The notes: a model not told the origin generated them from the sequence alone. A stretch of DNA of 64,000 nt from Bidens hawaiensis (GCA_021521415.1 JAIQDT010002049.1:1-64000), one strand, 5' to 3'. Shown: positions 46,995 to 61,019, counted from the stretch's first letter. Numbers and translations are program-made.

Positions 46995-47514
46995 ATGAGT
47001 GAGCTTATAGAGGCTTTTGAGAACATATCGGTCAGTACGGAAGAAATGGAGACAGTAAACCCAACAACTGAAGAAAAACCAAATGAACCAATGGTATTCA
47101 CTACCCAGTCCTCGACTTCAACCCCAAATCAACCAAAAAGAAGTAAACGATATATGTACTGGAGAAAAGGAATGAGAAAACACAAAAGAAAAGTTATGAT
47201 TCTAGTACCAAAACCAAAACCAAAACCAAAACCACAACCACAAATTCAACCACCAACTGAACCACAACCCCCTCCAACACAACCCATCACTGAACTTCCC
47301 ATGGAAGAAAGGCTAGGCCAATGCTTAGATCAATGTGAGTTCTTCCAACCAATAGTTAACAACATGGGAGCAGGAACCTCGACCGACCCAAACCAAAACC
47401 AAGAAAACCCGCTTCCCCCTGATGACCTCATAAACCAATCTCAGTTTGAGGAATGGTGGACAAACGATTGGCAATTCCATACAATGACCACAAACCCGAA
47501 CGCACCATTCCAGC
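46995..47514 (+). pseudogene. Upstream ORF of the Ty3/Gypsy element, copy B, truncated
   Basis: Same N-terminal protein as at 28177, here without the internal stop (TGG at the site of the copy A TAG). Truncation at 47514 joins it to unrelated AT-rich sequence, so the open frame (46995-47627) ends in about 37 foreign codons. It has four extra residues in the KPKP stretch. No gag follows. Confidence 0.78.
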
Positions 47515-47977
47515 AGGTCATGGGTCACCAAATCCAGATAGCTTTTAAACGGGTTATAACATATCATTTATTTATGAAACCCTTTCGTCATCAAGCCCTA
47601 AGTATATTATTAACTTTCTTACAATAAAGAAAATTAAAATCCAAAAAATAAATATTAAAAAACGAAAAATGTAAAACAACCATTCTTTCAAGCTATCAGA
47701 TTACTTTATTTGTAAATGAAGGCTTCTCACGCATTTGACCCGAATTCAAGGGGTAAAGGTCTCACCAAACCCAGATAGCTCTTAAACGGGTTATAACATC
47801 TCATTATATTAAATAATAATCTTATCAAATATTTGACATGAAAATCATATAAAATGGGAATATACTAAAAATTAATATCATATTTTATTTTAAAAAAAGA
47901 TATTATTCATAATTAAGAAACAATTTTATAATAAATAAAATAAACGGGTAATGGGTATCACTAAACCCGTATAGCTT
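47515..47977. repeat. Imperfect local repeats flanking segmental copy B
   Basis: The motif AGATAGCT.TTAAACGGGTTATAACAT.TCATT occurs at about 47536 and 47774, and a third time across the duplication border at about 47970. The first and third copies remain similar for about 140 bases. Copy A of the duplication starts inside the third copy, so the repeat may have guided a rearrangement. Non-coding. Confidence 0.75.
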
Positions 47978-47983
47978 TTAAAC

Positions 47984-50900
47984 CGGATTATAACATATCA
48001 TTTATTTGTGAAACCATTTATCATCAAACCTCAAGTATATTAATTATTCACTTTCTTACAATAAATAAAATTAAAATCCAAATATGCATATATAAATATT
48101 AAAAACGAATAATGTAAAACAACCCTCGTAATACGGGAGATAAAATCTAGTTATAAATATATGCATAAAAGTCAATACATTTTTTTAAATTAATCCATTT
48201 ATCTATTATTATTATTATTATTATTATTTTGTAAATTGTCATATAAATTTATAAATTATAAATATATGCTTTAAATCTTTTCTTTTATTTTTTTTTGGTT
48301 AATTTAATAAACTGTATATATTTTTTAAAATGTAAGGATGGTATATAACAATCACTTTCATATATAACAAAATTTATTATAATTTAATTTCTTGATTTTT
48401 TCTATCAATGATTGTTTCGGGTTTTTTTGGGAACTGCATTTGGCTCAAAATTTGGTAAATTGATTGTATGTCATAACTACATTTGGCTCAAAATTTGTTA
48501 TGTGTCAAAAATGGGTAATTTGAGTAATTTTTAAAAGTTTGAAAATGTAAATAGATTTATCGTCAAATTTGTTACTGTTCAAAGTGTTGACTCAAAAATG
48601 TCAAACGGATAAAAGTTAGAATTTTAAGTACGATTTGGGTTTCAAATTTATCGTCAATTGCATTTTTGGAAATAATCAAAACGTTTGGGATTTGGCAAAT
48701 TAACAATTTTTCTCTCGGCTATTAAAATTTAAGGAAAGATGGCGAACACTTCCTACATGCCACCCACAAGGTTATCAATACTTCTAACCTTCATCAAATT
48801 TGAAACATTTGTGTCATCATTAACTTTTCCTTCAATGGTGATCAGAATGTTGTATGGGAAGCATGTCATGCAAAACTATGCTTAAATTGTGACACCCGTC
48901 AAATTTGGTCAACGTCCGTACAACTTTAAGGCTCGATTAAGCATACTTGCGTTAAACTAACTTCCCTTTTTATCATATGTGTCGCCGGTTAATCGGTATG
49001 AATTGAGAAAAACCATTCTTGCATGTCACACACGTTAGGTAATTATAGGAATTATCTGATATAAATGGAATAGTATAACTATATGAACGCCGGTAATAAT
49101 TACTTAAACGACTCGAATATATATATTTAACCGAACCAAGTGGCTTGAATTTCAAGTCATGCGATTTATTTTATAAGTATTTTACAAAATATCAACAACG
49201 AAAATGAACTCATTCTTCGAGCATTTATTATTATTTAACGAACTGATTTTGTGAAATATTACCGAACATAAGCATACAAACATTGGGTATAAAATTATAA
49301 TCGTACACGCGAAAATAACAAATAAATTTATATGTCCGTTTACGAGATTTAAAATAAAATTTACTTCCGACCATTAGTGTAGTATTTTAAAAGAATTATG
49401 TTTTGTAAAATTTATCTGCAAATGCTTATGCAGGTGATATCACATGTATGATAAACTTATACATGTTACTATTAAAAACTGAACCCACTCGAGATCGTGT
49501 TAGAGCACCCTTACCCAAGTTTAAATGAGTTTGATATAAAAGTCACACAAATTACAAGTTGGTTAATATAACTAAATTGTGAAACATGAGACTTTGTAAA
49601 CGATTAAAAGACGTTATGAATTTAGCCGGTGAAACAAAATAAATACACAATACATTACATAAATGAAAAGGAGAACGTAAAAGAATGGCATGTAGCATTA
49701 CGACGCTGTAAAAATTTTACCAGCTCAAACAAACAAAAATTGCTAATAACAAATATAAAATTTAAAGACCATATAAATATTAAAAATAAGATTAGAGGTG
49801 ATATGACATGGGCATGAAGAAATGTCCCTTAAAATCGCAGCCAAATGTGATGTTTTTGATGCCATTGGTCGATATTACCCCTCATCGCCAGCCCACTTTT
49901 TGTAGCCCTAACGTCCCTCCAATTGGGCCCACCATGCCACATCATCAACACGTGTCAACTTCTCATTCGCTTGCCTTTCAGTTTCAAACTCCCCCTATTA
50001 TCCTCTAATATCCTTCCACCAACTAATCCTAGCAAATTACCCTTGTGTCCTTTTTCTTTTCTTTTTTCTTAAGTTATTATTATTTTATTTGATACAATAA
50101 TATAAAAGCTAATTCTGTAACAACCTTTAAAATAGTTGCTGCTTTGTTATTGGGTTATAAAATTAATTATTAAATGGTCATGACTTTTTATATACATAAG
50201 ACCAAAAGGTCATGTATCCTTTCGAAGACAGAGGTGCCCGTGTCCTACAACATAGGCACACCTGAGAGATTTCATCATTTGTATATTGATAGTACATGAT
50301 GAGCACTAAAAAAAGGATGAGATTACAAAAATAAATAAATAAAAATAAATAAATGAAGTGGATGTTCAACTACTTAGTCATTTACAACTTACTAGTACAT
50401 GTTCATGAATCATGTGTATTCATTTGTACGTGTCTATGCGTGCTTACGTTCATTTGTTCGTGTGTATGTATTGGTGCATTTGCATGTTCTTTTAGATATA
50501 TGATGTTTAATACTGTGTAGGCAAGTTATTATTTTTATTAGATAATATTGCTTTCATTTAAATAACCATTTCTGAGTAGCATTTGTTTGTTACATGAAGT
50601 AAAACATGTTTAGTGTAAGGAGTCTTCTCTACACACGTAAAAATTATGTGAAAAGCATGCCATCATTTTCTCATACGTCTTGTTTTTTATTTATAAATTC
50701 AAACTATAATTTATTTTGAGTTTATTTTTCTTTTTTTCTTTTTAGTATCAGGGAAATTTAAAGTGTCTGTTATTGTAGAGGTTTCTACCAAGTGACTGGG
50801 ACCCAAAAAAAACACCAAAGTCTCAATAAGTTGTAGTAATGATCATACTTAAGTTATATAAAAGAAAACTTTAGATAACTTTTTTAAAATGATTTACAAT

Positions 50901-53060
50901 ATCTTAAGAATTCAATACATGGGTTAACATACACCCTAATTAAGATCTTTGTACTATAGTATTTAAAAAATAGAAAACTTCATATAATAGTAAGTTTCAT
51001 CACTCCTCTAGTTAGATCACTTATTATTGTTATTATTATTTGTCATAATTGAAAAAAATATATATACAAAGGATTTAGTAAGAATCGTTGGGTTCAAATC
51101 ATTTTATTGTGGCCAAGATGGAATCCATCACGAGATTATAATTTATAACAAGTTAAATACAACTAAAAGAGAAAGAAATATCGTTGTTAACGTCAATGTG
51201 CCTAACCTCTTTTTCTTTTTTAGATTTAATGTTCATTTTTATATTGAGCATTATACATTGTTGATTATAATCTTTTGTTCAAGTTAATAAATTCGAATTA
51301 CGCACTGTTGTAATGAATATTGATCACCTACGTAATCAAGTATATGTTATTTATTGTTGCATTGATATATTTAACGCATTAGATATGTAGCCCAATTTTC
51401 ATATACTTGCTCTCAGAACTATATACCAAAACGGTTGCAAATGCAAATTCTAGCGTAACGCTTGTAAATATCCATTTTATATCAATCGTATAACCAAAAT
51501 TTAATGATTATTTAGAATAATTAACCATAAAAACAAAATCAGTCTGGGTTCACATGTTCAATGCATTAATTAGGAAAGCAGCCTTTCATTCAAATGTTAT
51601 ATCTTAATCACTATGATAATATGCATTTTACATATTTTTATTATTTTTTATTTTCGGTAGCCTCTTGTAATAACTATTATTATTATTATTATTATTATTA
51701 TCATTATTATTATTATTTATGTATTTTTTAGGAATTAGAAATCACACTTGAAATTGTTAAACAAATAATCCTTTAGCTTCAATAATCAGATTAAACATTA
51801 ACTTTTATTTAACTTATGTCGTTTATGAAATAATCAGTAAAATTTTAAAACAGTTTTTATTTGCATAGTTGTTAATCATGATCGAAAACTACTTAAAATC
51901 AATGTGAAAACAATAGTTACGATTCTCAATAATAATAGAAGATTAATTGGCATATTTAGTTAACAATGATTAAGAACTAAATATAATTAAACTATATAAT
52001 TATGTATGCTTATGTTAATTGGAATTCGACTTTTAACTTACTAACATATATATAAAAGGATTTTGGATTTAATTGCCATTAAATGAATATAGACAACCAA
52101 TAACGCGTTTAATACAAATCTAATAAGTGTGATGTGCTTGATAAACAACTATACATACAGTCCTTGCAATGTTATATTTTAAATTAATAACGAGCTTGTC
52201 TCGTTTTATATATGAGAGCTCGAATTCAAGCTCAACTTATGTTTTGAGTTCAAATCGTTTATAATTTATTAATTATTTTATTTAATTAATTTACATATAT
52301 AATATATATTATTAAGTTACTTCAAACCTAATTTCATATATAACTATAATAAATATAATTATATCATTCATATATCAAATAAAAATTGTAAACATAACAA
52401 ATTCATTTAACTCACTAGCCTGCTTAATAAGTGAAGCTTAAGATTAAATTTGTTTATTGAGCAAGCTTTCTTACACCCTAGCTTGTTTAAACTTGGTGTA
52501 AATTAAATGAACGCATCAATCTTAAGTAGCTTGCAAACAATCGGATAATTTGTTTTCACCCATGGTTTTTTTTAGAACGGTGACTTTCTTTTATGTTTAT
52601 ACTACCGTACTCCCCAAATTGAAGAACCTCGCTGTCCCACTTTGTTGTCTTAACCGGGTCTACGCTGGTTTCAGAGTTTGGCTTGGGCATTCTCCCGGAA
52701 AGCCATGCTGCTGGCTGCCAATTGACAGTCGTACCGCCACAAGAGCATAACTCTCTTGCGTAACAAACGGCGGGACAAAAACCCAGGTGAGCTCGGAATT
52801 CGAACCAACAACATCACTAGGCCTCGCTCAAAACCCTCATTGTCATAATTCACCAAAAGTGATACTGGTGAAGATCGAACTCGGGGAGCATATTGGTTTA
52901 CACGGGTTTAAACCGACGGTTGATCGACTGAACATCACCTTTATAATATATTGAACTTTAAATTCATATACCATTTTTATCCAAATAATAATCTTTTATT
53001 TTTACTAAAATACAATTATCATACACGATTATACCCCTGTTGATACCATAGTCCGTATAA
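47984..53060. other. AT-rich non-coding sequence upstream of NAC, copy B
   Basis: Essentially identical to 30041-35100, with the same landmarks: LTR-like start near 48888, G-box near 49950, ATT microsatellite at 51673-51718, and box-B-like block at 52620-52930. No gene recognised. Confidence 0.6.
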
Positions 53061-53063
53061 CCA

Positions 53064-53070
53064 TATAAAG
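53064..53070 (+). promoter_or_regulatory. Probable TATA box of NAC, copy B
   Basis: TATAAAG, 212 bases before the ATG and upstream of the CT-repeat leader. Confidence 0.5.
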
Positions 53071-53094
53071 ATAACCTTCTGTAATTTCTTCAAC

Positions 53095-53100
<6 letters not shown>

Positions 53101-53139
<39 letters not shown>

Positions 53140-53174
53140 CTCTCTCTTTCTAGATCTCTCTCTCTCTCTCTCTA
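53101..53174 (+). repeat. CT microsatellite in the NAC 5' leader, copy B
   Basis: (TC)15 then TATCTATC and a second CT run; two TC units shorter than copy A. Confidence 0.9.
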
Positions 53175-53275
53175 GGATGCTGATGCCCTTTCAATCCTCT
53201 TAATCACTTCTAAAGATTTAATCTCTTGATTAACCATAAAGCTGTATAATCAAGTTTGATTAACATATCATAAAC

Positions 53276-54565
53276 ATGGAGAGTACGGATTCATCTTCAG
53301 GATCAAAACAACCACAGTTACCACCCGGTTTCCGGTTCCACCCGACCGACGAGGAGCTCGTAGTTCACTACCTTAAAAAGAAAGCCACCTCGACCCCTTT
53401 ACCGGTTTCCATAATTGCCGAAGTTGATCTTTACAAGTTTGATCCTTGGGAGCTTCCTGGTATAATATTTATGTCATGAACATTAAATATAGCTGACGCA
53501 GCCTGCTATCTGTTTACCTGTAAACACTACTTTTATTGAAATAACAGTTTTTAACTTCATTTCATGAACAAATTATAATAAATTATGTAACGACATCTGT
53601 CATCACTACTTTTAATGAAATATCATTTTTTTTAAATTTTTTAACTTTTCAACTTTTTTTATTTATTTCGTGTAGCTAAGGCCACGTTTGGTGAGGAAGA
53701 GTGGTATTTCTTCAGTCCGAGGGACCGGAAGTATCCGAATGGAGCTCGGCCAAACCGAGCGGCTACTTCTGGCTATTGGAAGGCTACTGGGACCGACAAG
53801 CCGGTGTTGACGTCCGGTGGAACTCAAAAGGTTGGTGTCAAGAAAGCACTCGTGTTTTACCGCGGGAAGCCCCCGAAAGGGGGGAAAACAAATTGGATCA
53901 TGCATGAATATCGTCTTACCGATAATAAAACGATATCGAAGCCACCAGGATGCGACCCGGTTAATAAAAAAGCGTCGTTACGGGTGATTAATTTAGTAAC
54001 ATTTTTCTTATATTAAACGGCTAACTCTGACAGCCTTTAATAGTACTATTATTTAAGTCTATACCATTATTATTTACACGCACCCTGATACTGCTAAGCT
54101 ATAATTATTATTGTTATTTATTTATTGTAGTTGGATGATTGGGTGCTATGTCGAATATACAAGAAGAATAATATGCAACGATCGGTGGAAAGCGACGGCA
54201 GCGATCACCCGATGACAGGGATGTTGGAGTCGATCCCACCGTTGATTTCACTTGGCGTCACTAGACCGACAGGTTTTAACATAATGCTGGAGAATCATGA
54301 TCAACACAACAACATAGTATACAACTCTATGTTACCTAACTCAAACGACAACAACGACAACGACAGCATCACAACGTCGAATCTTCTTCCTATGAAACGA
54401 TCATTCCCGGGTTTTTTCTGGCCCGAAGAAGGGCAAACAAGTAATTCTCCATACACGAAACGGTTTATTTCAGATGGCAATAGTGAGGGTGGAGTTATGG
54501 AGTTACCACAACAACAGGCATTGTTAGGGTCATACCAATTGCCTGCCATGAACTGGTATTCATAG
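53276..54565 (+). CDS. NAC-domain transcription factor, NOR/NARS1 (ANAC018/025/056)-like, intact
   Basis: Exons 53276-53459, 53676-53983 and 54131-54565, both introns GT-AG, giving 308 residues. The NAC DNA-binding domain spans about residues 14-170: [15 protein letters not shown] (subdomain A), YKFDPWELP (B), [13 protein letters not shown] (C), [17 protein letters not shown] and WIMHEYRL (D), [14 protein letters not shown] (E). Intron positions inside the domain are standard for NAC genes. The start MESTDSS and the C-terminal NWYS match the NOR/NARS clade of the NAP-type NACs, nuclear activators of fruit ripening, senescence and seed-coat development in tomato and Arabidopsis. The C-terminal half is Asn/Asp/Gln-rich, as expected for the activation region. 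No operon context; the neighbours are transposons. A duplicate at 35338 is frameshifted, so this is probably the only working copy in the window. Confidence 0.93.
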
Positions 54566-56202
54566 ATCATTTTTGTTGAAGTGGTTATGATTATTGGGAT
54601 ATACTAATTATTAATTATTATATATAAAGGTTGGTCTTATTTATAATATTTATAGTAGATGTGGGGGTGTGTATATATTTATATAAAAGGTGTATGTATA
54701 TGGTTTCCATTGAGAAACTTTAAGTTAGATGCAACTCAAGAATGAATAGTGAGAGGCTCAACATTTAGTGACAATTGTCTGTAATTTGCTGCGAATTTTA
54801 GGTGATTGTGGGCTGCTACTGCTATGTATAGAGAGATGCAGATAATTAATTAAATGGAAATGATACTTTTTTATTGTTATTATTGATCTCTTAGAATAAA
54901 TCATAGCTATGGTTCAAGTACTTTTAAGTTTTAAGTCCTTGTGTTTTTTAGATTAAGTTTAATTTATTTATGATTGCATGTTTTCTTCATATCTTGAATA
55001 GTTAAGTTTTAATCTGGTTGATTGCTGATTTTATGTGTATGATTTCATGATTGAATCATATCTTTGTCGACACGTAACAATTTAGAAGAATTTCAATGAT
55101 AATTGAACAGTCTATCAGTTATTTGTCGATGAATGAGTAATTTTCAGTAATCCGTGAATGAAAAAGTTTGGAAAAGTCGGGCATATGTAAAAAGGCTAAT
55201 ACATACAATTAATCAAACCATATCATTGATTTTAAGCTAATATATTGATATTTTGTGACTAATTATATGATGCATGGTTTTTTGAAAGTTTTCTTAAAAG
55301 TAAAAGCTTTCATCTTCTTTTTGAGGTATTTTTCCATCTACTGATCACTATAAAACCCTAAGAGGTAAAATATGATTATATCTTTTTATTTTGTGGCTAC
55401 TTAAGTTTTAAAATTTTGCAAAATCTGATGTAACGTCTATTTTATGAATAATGGTATACATCTCTATATGTTAATGGTCACATAGACCTTTTTGATTCAA
55501 TAAATCATCATTACCATATATGAACATAATTTATTTTTTTCTTTTCTTCGATTATAATGTTGTTACCATTGATTTATTCTAGTCAATTATTTCCGTTGTT
55601 CAAATTTTATTGTTCGTATAATGTTCATCATCATTTATAGTTGAATAAAATCTTTGAAACTTCATAAATAAATAAATAACTTGTCACTAAAGCATAATAT
55701 TATGCAAGAAAAGTATAATTTCTAGATCTCAAAACTCATTAAGGGTTCTGAAGGAAATTTGCTTTTGGTTTAGGAAATAACATGCATGCTATACTTTAAA
55801 TTTCAATTCATGCAAATTTCTATTACTTTTTAGCGGAGATGATACACAATACAAAACTATTCAGTTAGAATAACATGGAGGAGTTTGTCTAGCGAAGCCT
55901 ATGTACCTAACACAAATTCTTTTAATTTTTATATATTTTTTCTTGGTCCCGCATTGACTCAGAGGTTGTTTGGCAACCAATATGGTGCTAAGCTATTAAT
56001 AGGCTTAACCAAATGAGATGTAGCATCTGAATTGATTAGTATGTTCAAAAAGACTTCATTAACCGATTCAAATGTAGCTTTTTATAGAATTACTAAAAGA
56101 CTATCAAACAACCTTAAGTATTGAATATCAGGTCAGCTTTAAGTGTGTTTGGTTCAGCAGAAGTACATCTCTGAATCAATCGCAAAGCTCTTACATATTA
56201 AG
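54566..56202. other. Non-coding sequence downstream of NAC, copy B
   Basis: Counterpart of 36629-38264, with scattered substitutions. No gene seen. Confidence 0.6.
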
Positions 56203-56464
56203 TAGGGATGAGCAAAAATCGGTACGGTACCGAACCGGTGCCGGTACCGAAATCGGTACCGATTCCGTACCGTCGGTACCGAATCGGTGCCAAGGTTTTG
56301 AGTTTTCGGGACCGGTACGGTACCGGTACCGGTATTTCCCGAATTTTACCTTAAATACCGGTACCGTCCCGATACCGAACCGAATATTTCGGTACCGGTA
56401 CCAAGATTTGGCGATTTTCGGGATCGGTATTTTCGATACCGGTACGGTACCGAGCTCATCCCTA
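56203..56464. mobile_element. hAT-type MITE (262 bp), copy B
   Basis: Same length and ends as 38265-38526; both tips and flanking octamers are present. It was carried along by the segmental duplication, not inserted separately. Confidence 0.88.
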
Positions 56465-56472
56465 ATATTGAG

Positions 56473-57404
56473 TCTTAAAATGACGTTGAATAAAAATTTT
56501 GACCCTTTGTTCATTCACATATGTTCATAATCCCTCATTCTGCCACTCACGCACCATCTCCTCGACCCACCATCACCTCCTCTACCATCGCCTTCTCCAC
56601 AACAAATCACCCCCATATCGGCTATTCAACACTCACTAGCTCCGAGTCTCTTAACCATCGATGCTAGACTTGTCGCTATTTAGTCAAAAACAATAATAAT
56701 CAAGTGTTCCTAATCACCTTAAACTAGTTAGGGCAAGTAGGGTGTCGAACCACAAGAAGTATGTGGTTAGTGCAGTGTGTAACTAGTTCCTGACATTATG
56801 AAGTGAGCAATTATGAGTGTTGATCACACTAGCAAAGAGTTGGTTTTACTATTAAGCAAACAAATTAAGCAAACTTCAATCAATTAGCAAAAACAAATCA
56901 TACTCGGGGTTCAAGCATGTAATAAGGCAATAATCTTATGTTCACCTAACATATTAATCATCAATAATCAAATTAGATTGGCTAACTAGTTAAACCTTAG
57001 GTGTCAGCAATCGCTAACACACGGTACTGGTTATCAAACGGTCCCTACCAGTATGACTCAACTAAGGGCAATTGTATGCTTCATTATATTAAACTAATCA
57101 AATAACCCTATAAGAAAGTATCACAGCAACTGTCAAACTAATCGTTCTAATTGAAATAAACCTAAACCGAATGAATGCACAATAATGACAAACATCAATA
57201 CTCATAGATTAATAAAAAACAATTACAATTAGTTTGTTCTTTAACATATGAGAAAACTGAAAAATACAATACTCTACATCCCGTATATTATTCGAGAATA
57301 TTAGCCACGCCTTGACATCGAAAAATCTTCAATTCTAATTATGGAAACTATACGAATGATCTCTGGATGATTCGGAAGGATGGAAATGATCTCTCAAGCT
57401 CCGG
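56473..57404. other. Non-coding sequence, copy B
   Basis: Counterpart of 38535-39466. No gene recognised. Confidence 0.5.
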
Positions 57405-59825
57405 TGTCACACCCCGACCAATGAAGGCGGAAACGTCGAGGCGCGACATGATTACTCATTGCACAATGACACTATAAAGTTACAATACTAAAACAACTCA
57501 TTTAAATCCATATCATCATAAATAACATAACAATTGTTCATACAAAATGCCAAATAGATAGATAAACAAATAACTTGTTCTTTTATTTTCTAATATCCTA
57601 AAGCCAAGATAATAAGTTTCTTCAAGTAATCCAATCAAGCTAACATCAAACCTGTAACATTGCATAAAATAGAGTTTGTCAACACGAAGGTTGGTGAGCA
57701 ATTTTCATAGTTTTGGACAATAAGTATATAGTATGAAATCCACAACTAGTATATGAAAACAATAAATAATAGCAACAATTTAGATAATAAAACCGTCAAT
57801 AAGAATACATTGACGACAATAATGAAATCGTCAATAAGAATACATTGACGACACCTTTCTATATGGGGGTACCATATATACTCGGAATTAACGTATGATC
57901 ATACTTTGATGAGGCTACCCGCCTTAGCATTCAAGAGGCTACCCGCTTTAGCATTCAAGAATTTGCACATAATCATGTAAAGCATATAACACCAAATCGA
58001 GCATTTATTTAAGTAAACATATACAATACGTGTTGTGGTTTAAGACTCAAGTATAAATCTTTTGAATTTGATTAAGTATGCAATGTCACCCCCAAAACGA
58101 AAGATGCAAAACCGGGGATGAAAAAGTACTCACATTAACAAGTAACTTGAAAGATAGTGTCGTGAATAATCGGAGAGATCGGTTTAACGAGCAAGACCTA
58201 CATTAAACGGGTCTTGTGTTAGTAGGTAGTCTTGGAAGGGTTTAAAATAAAATACATGACAAATAAAGTAAATAAATAAAGTTTAGGATTTAAAATGTAA
58301 ATATTTGAGAAATTAAAGAAACGAGTTTTGTAAAATAAGTTTACTCGAAACCGGGTCTCGGTATTCTATTCATTAGTTTTTTTTCTTTTTTTACTCAACC
58401 TATGTTAAGTAATAATGTGGGTTAAAAGACGATATTGCAAAACCCTTGGTTATAAGAATACCAAATGGAGGTTTAAATGAGTGTTCGGGTTTGTCGGTTC
58501 GAGACTTGATAATTGACCAAGCTCACAGTTAACTTCCCAAAATAATAAATGTTATGAGATAACTCAATAAAATCAAAATAGACTTAACCAAGTATGTAGT
58601 TCTATTGTGAAGAACCTTAACGTTTGTTAAGCGAGTATACAACCTTATCGGTTCGAACTTGTTATAAGATCAAGTTGGTTACCGACATGCCAAGTATGTT
58701 TAGAAATTAACTAAAATTCATTTAAAATATAATCTTGAAGAAAAATATGAGTTTTGGTGGCTAAAAACACACTTGTGTGTCTTAAGCGAGTGAACTCCGT
58801 TTAGTTCGGTTTTTGGTCCGGTCCTTGATTCGGAATAAGATCGAGGATGGTTACCACATACCCAATTACCATGGAACTTGTAAAATAACTTATAAATAAT
58901 AATACTCAAGTTTTACGTTAAAAAAGTAAACAATAAAGCTTTTAAACAAAAGTTCGGTTTTTGGTTCGGTCCTTGACTCGGAATAAGACCGAGGATGGTT
59001 ACCACATACCCAATTACCATGGAACTTGTAAAATAACTTATAAATAATAATACTAAAGTTTTACATTCAAAAAGTTAACAATAATGCTTTTAAACAAAAG
59101 TTCGGTTTTTGGTTCGGTTCTCAACTCGGGATGAAACCGAGGCTAGTCACCACATACCCAATACCATGGAACTTGACAAATATGAACAATAAACTAAAAT
59201 ATGTAAAATTTAAGCAAGTATAACAAGTTATATGGTTAGATTTGTTAAATATATAAACAAGGACTACAAAGTCCTCCATGTAACCTTGCCTTACTAGCCC
59301 GACATTTCAACCGGCCAAGACTGGAGAAATGAAAGACCGAAGGTAAACAAGGAGTGTATATTATATATATGTTGTAACATCAAGCTTTAAGTATTGAGAA
59401 GTTAGTTAAAATGAAAGATTAGCTTATGAAGAACAACCTTAGAATTCAAGAATTTGAGAGAGAAATGAAGAAATGAGCAAGCACAAATGAAGAAGATGGG
59501 TGTGTATATATAGGGTAAGTTGAATGGGTCTTTCATAAAGGGTGTTTCATGAAAATTGGTTGGTTATAGACCCAAGAAAGCACAAACTACAAATGGGTCA
59601 TTCAAGTCTCCATTTTGGTAGTTTTAGTCACTGGAGTTCGTTTTGAGCGTTTTCGGGGAATTTTAAGAACCGAAAAGGGTGTTTTTTTTTATCCAACAAC
59701 TATAAAACAAATATTTAACATACAATTCATCATTTTGATAATATCGAAAGGTTCGGGATACAAAACGGGTCGGGTTTACATTAAGAATACAAGTATAAAA
59801 TAACCCGAAATTGACAAATGTCACA
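57405..59825 (-). mobile_element. 3' LTR of the minus-strand Tekay-like Ty3/Gypsy element, copy B (2421 bp)
   Basis: Same boundaries as copy A. Here it is attached to the rest of its own element (59826-64000). It contains the 148 bp tandem array at 58804-59178. The polypurine tract is at 59826-59839, minus strand. Confidence 0.92.
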
Positions 59826-59858
59826 GTATCCCCTACTTTAGGAAATTTCGTCCCAAAA

Positions 59859-61019
59859 TTAAGATGATGTAAATAAATATGGATATTTCTCCTTCATCGA
59901 GTCTTCTCGTTCCCATGTAAACTCCGCGCCACGCCGTGATTCCCATCGAACTTTAACTAACTTAATGCGACTTCGCTTGGTTTTCTTTTCATTGCGGTCC
60001 ATGATTTCAACGGGTCGTTCAACCATAATCATTGATTCATTGACTTGTACTTCGTCGAGAGGTATAAGGAGACTACCTTCGGCTAAGCACTTCTTGAGAT
60101 TTGAAACATGAAAGGTCGGATGAACACAGGTGAGTTCTTCCGGTAGTTCGAGTCGGTTTCCGACTCGCTCAAGAATCTTGAATGGGCCTACGAAACGGGG
60201 AGCTAGTTTTCCTTTCTTTCCAAAACGAACAACTCCTTTCCAAGGAGATACCTTGAGAAGGACGGGATCGTCGACATTGAATTCGATCGGTTTTCGCCGT
60301 TTGTCGGCGTAGCTCTTTTGTCGACTTCTAGCGGCAAGTAGGTTCAAGCGAATTTGGTTGATACAGTCGGTGGCTTCTTGGATCATTTCGGGTCCGGTAA
60401 TTTGAGCTTCACCGATTTCGTTCCAACTAATATAGGAACGACATTTGCGACCGTAGAGAGCTTCGAAAGGAGGCATACCGATGCTAGAATGGAAACTGTT
60501 ATTGTAAGAGAATTCAATGTAAGGAATGTGAGAATCCCAATTCCCACCGAAATCGAGTACACACGCTCGAAGCATGTCCTCAAGTGTTTGAATCGTACGT
60601 TCGGATTGTCCATCCGTTTGAGGATGATAAGCGGTGCTAAGATCAAGACGAGTTCCCAAGGTTCCTTGAAGTGATCGCCAAAAATGAGACGTGAATCGAG
60701 CATCGCGATCGGTGATGATAGTCAAAGGTAAACCGTGGCGACACACGATTTCGCGAACGTAGATTTGGGCAAGTTGCTCAACGGAGTATTTTTCTCGAAT
60801 TGGAATAAAGTGAGCGGACTTGGTTAATCGGTCAATAATCACCCAAATGCTATCGTTGCCTTTTTGTGTAGTGGGTAGTTTCATTATAAAGTCCATAGCA
60901 ATGTTTTCCCATTTCCATATGGGGATTGGAGGTTACTCGAGTAACCCAAAGGGTTTTTAATGTTCGGCTTTGACTTTAGAGCAAGTAAGACATTTCGAAG
61001 ATCGAAATACATTTTATCC
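59859..61019 (-). pseudogene. Ty3/Gypsy integrase and chromodomain-like tail, copy B, defective
   Basis: From right to left: a remnant of the zinc-binding region ([11 protein letters not shown]), the catalytic acidic residues in MDF (near 60890), TDRDARF (near 60700) and QTDGQSE (near 60600), the SH3-like GPFKIL segment, and the tail [18 protein letters not shown]. From 60896 to 59859 it is open (345 codons). Upstream of that are two in-frame TAA codons (60959-60957 and 60935-60933). A deletion of roughly 75 bases removes the middle of the zinc-binding domain near 60995-61005 and changes the frame. Integrase inserts the cDNA and the chromodomain-like tail guides targeting in this family. Confidence 0.92.

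Larger units (their letters stand above)
47978..60426. repeat. Segmental duplication, copy B (12,449 bp, carries intact NAC)
   Basis: Direct repeat of 30035-42488; see that entry. The offset is 17,943 at the left end, 17,938 at the NAC ATG, 17,937 through NAC exons 2-3 and 17,938 at the right end. Copy B's right end continues smoothly into the rest of the integrase gene, so B looks like the original configuration on that side. Confidence 0.95.
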
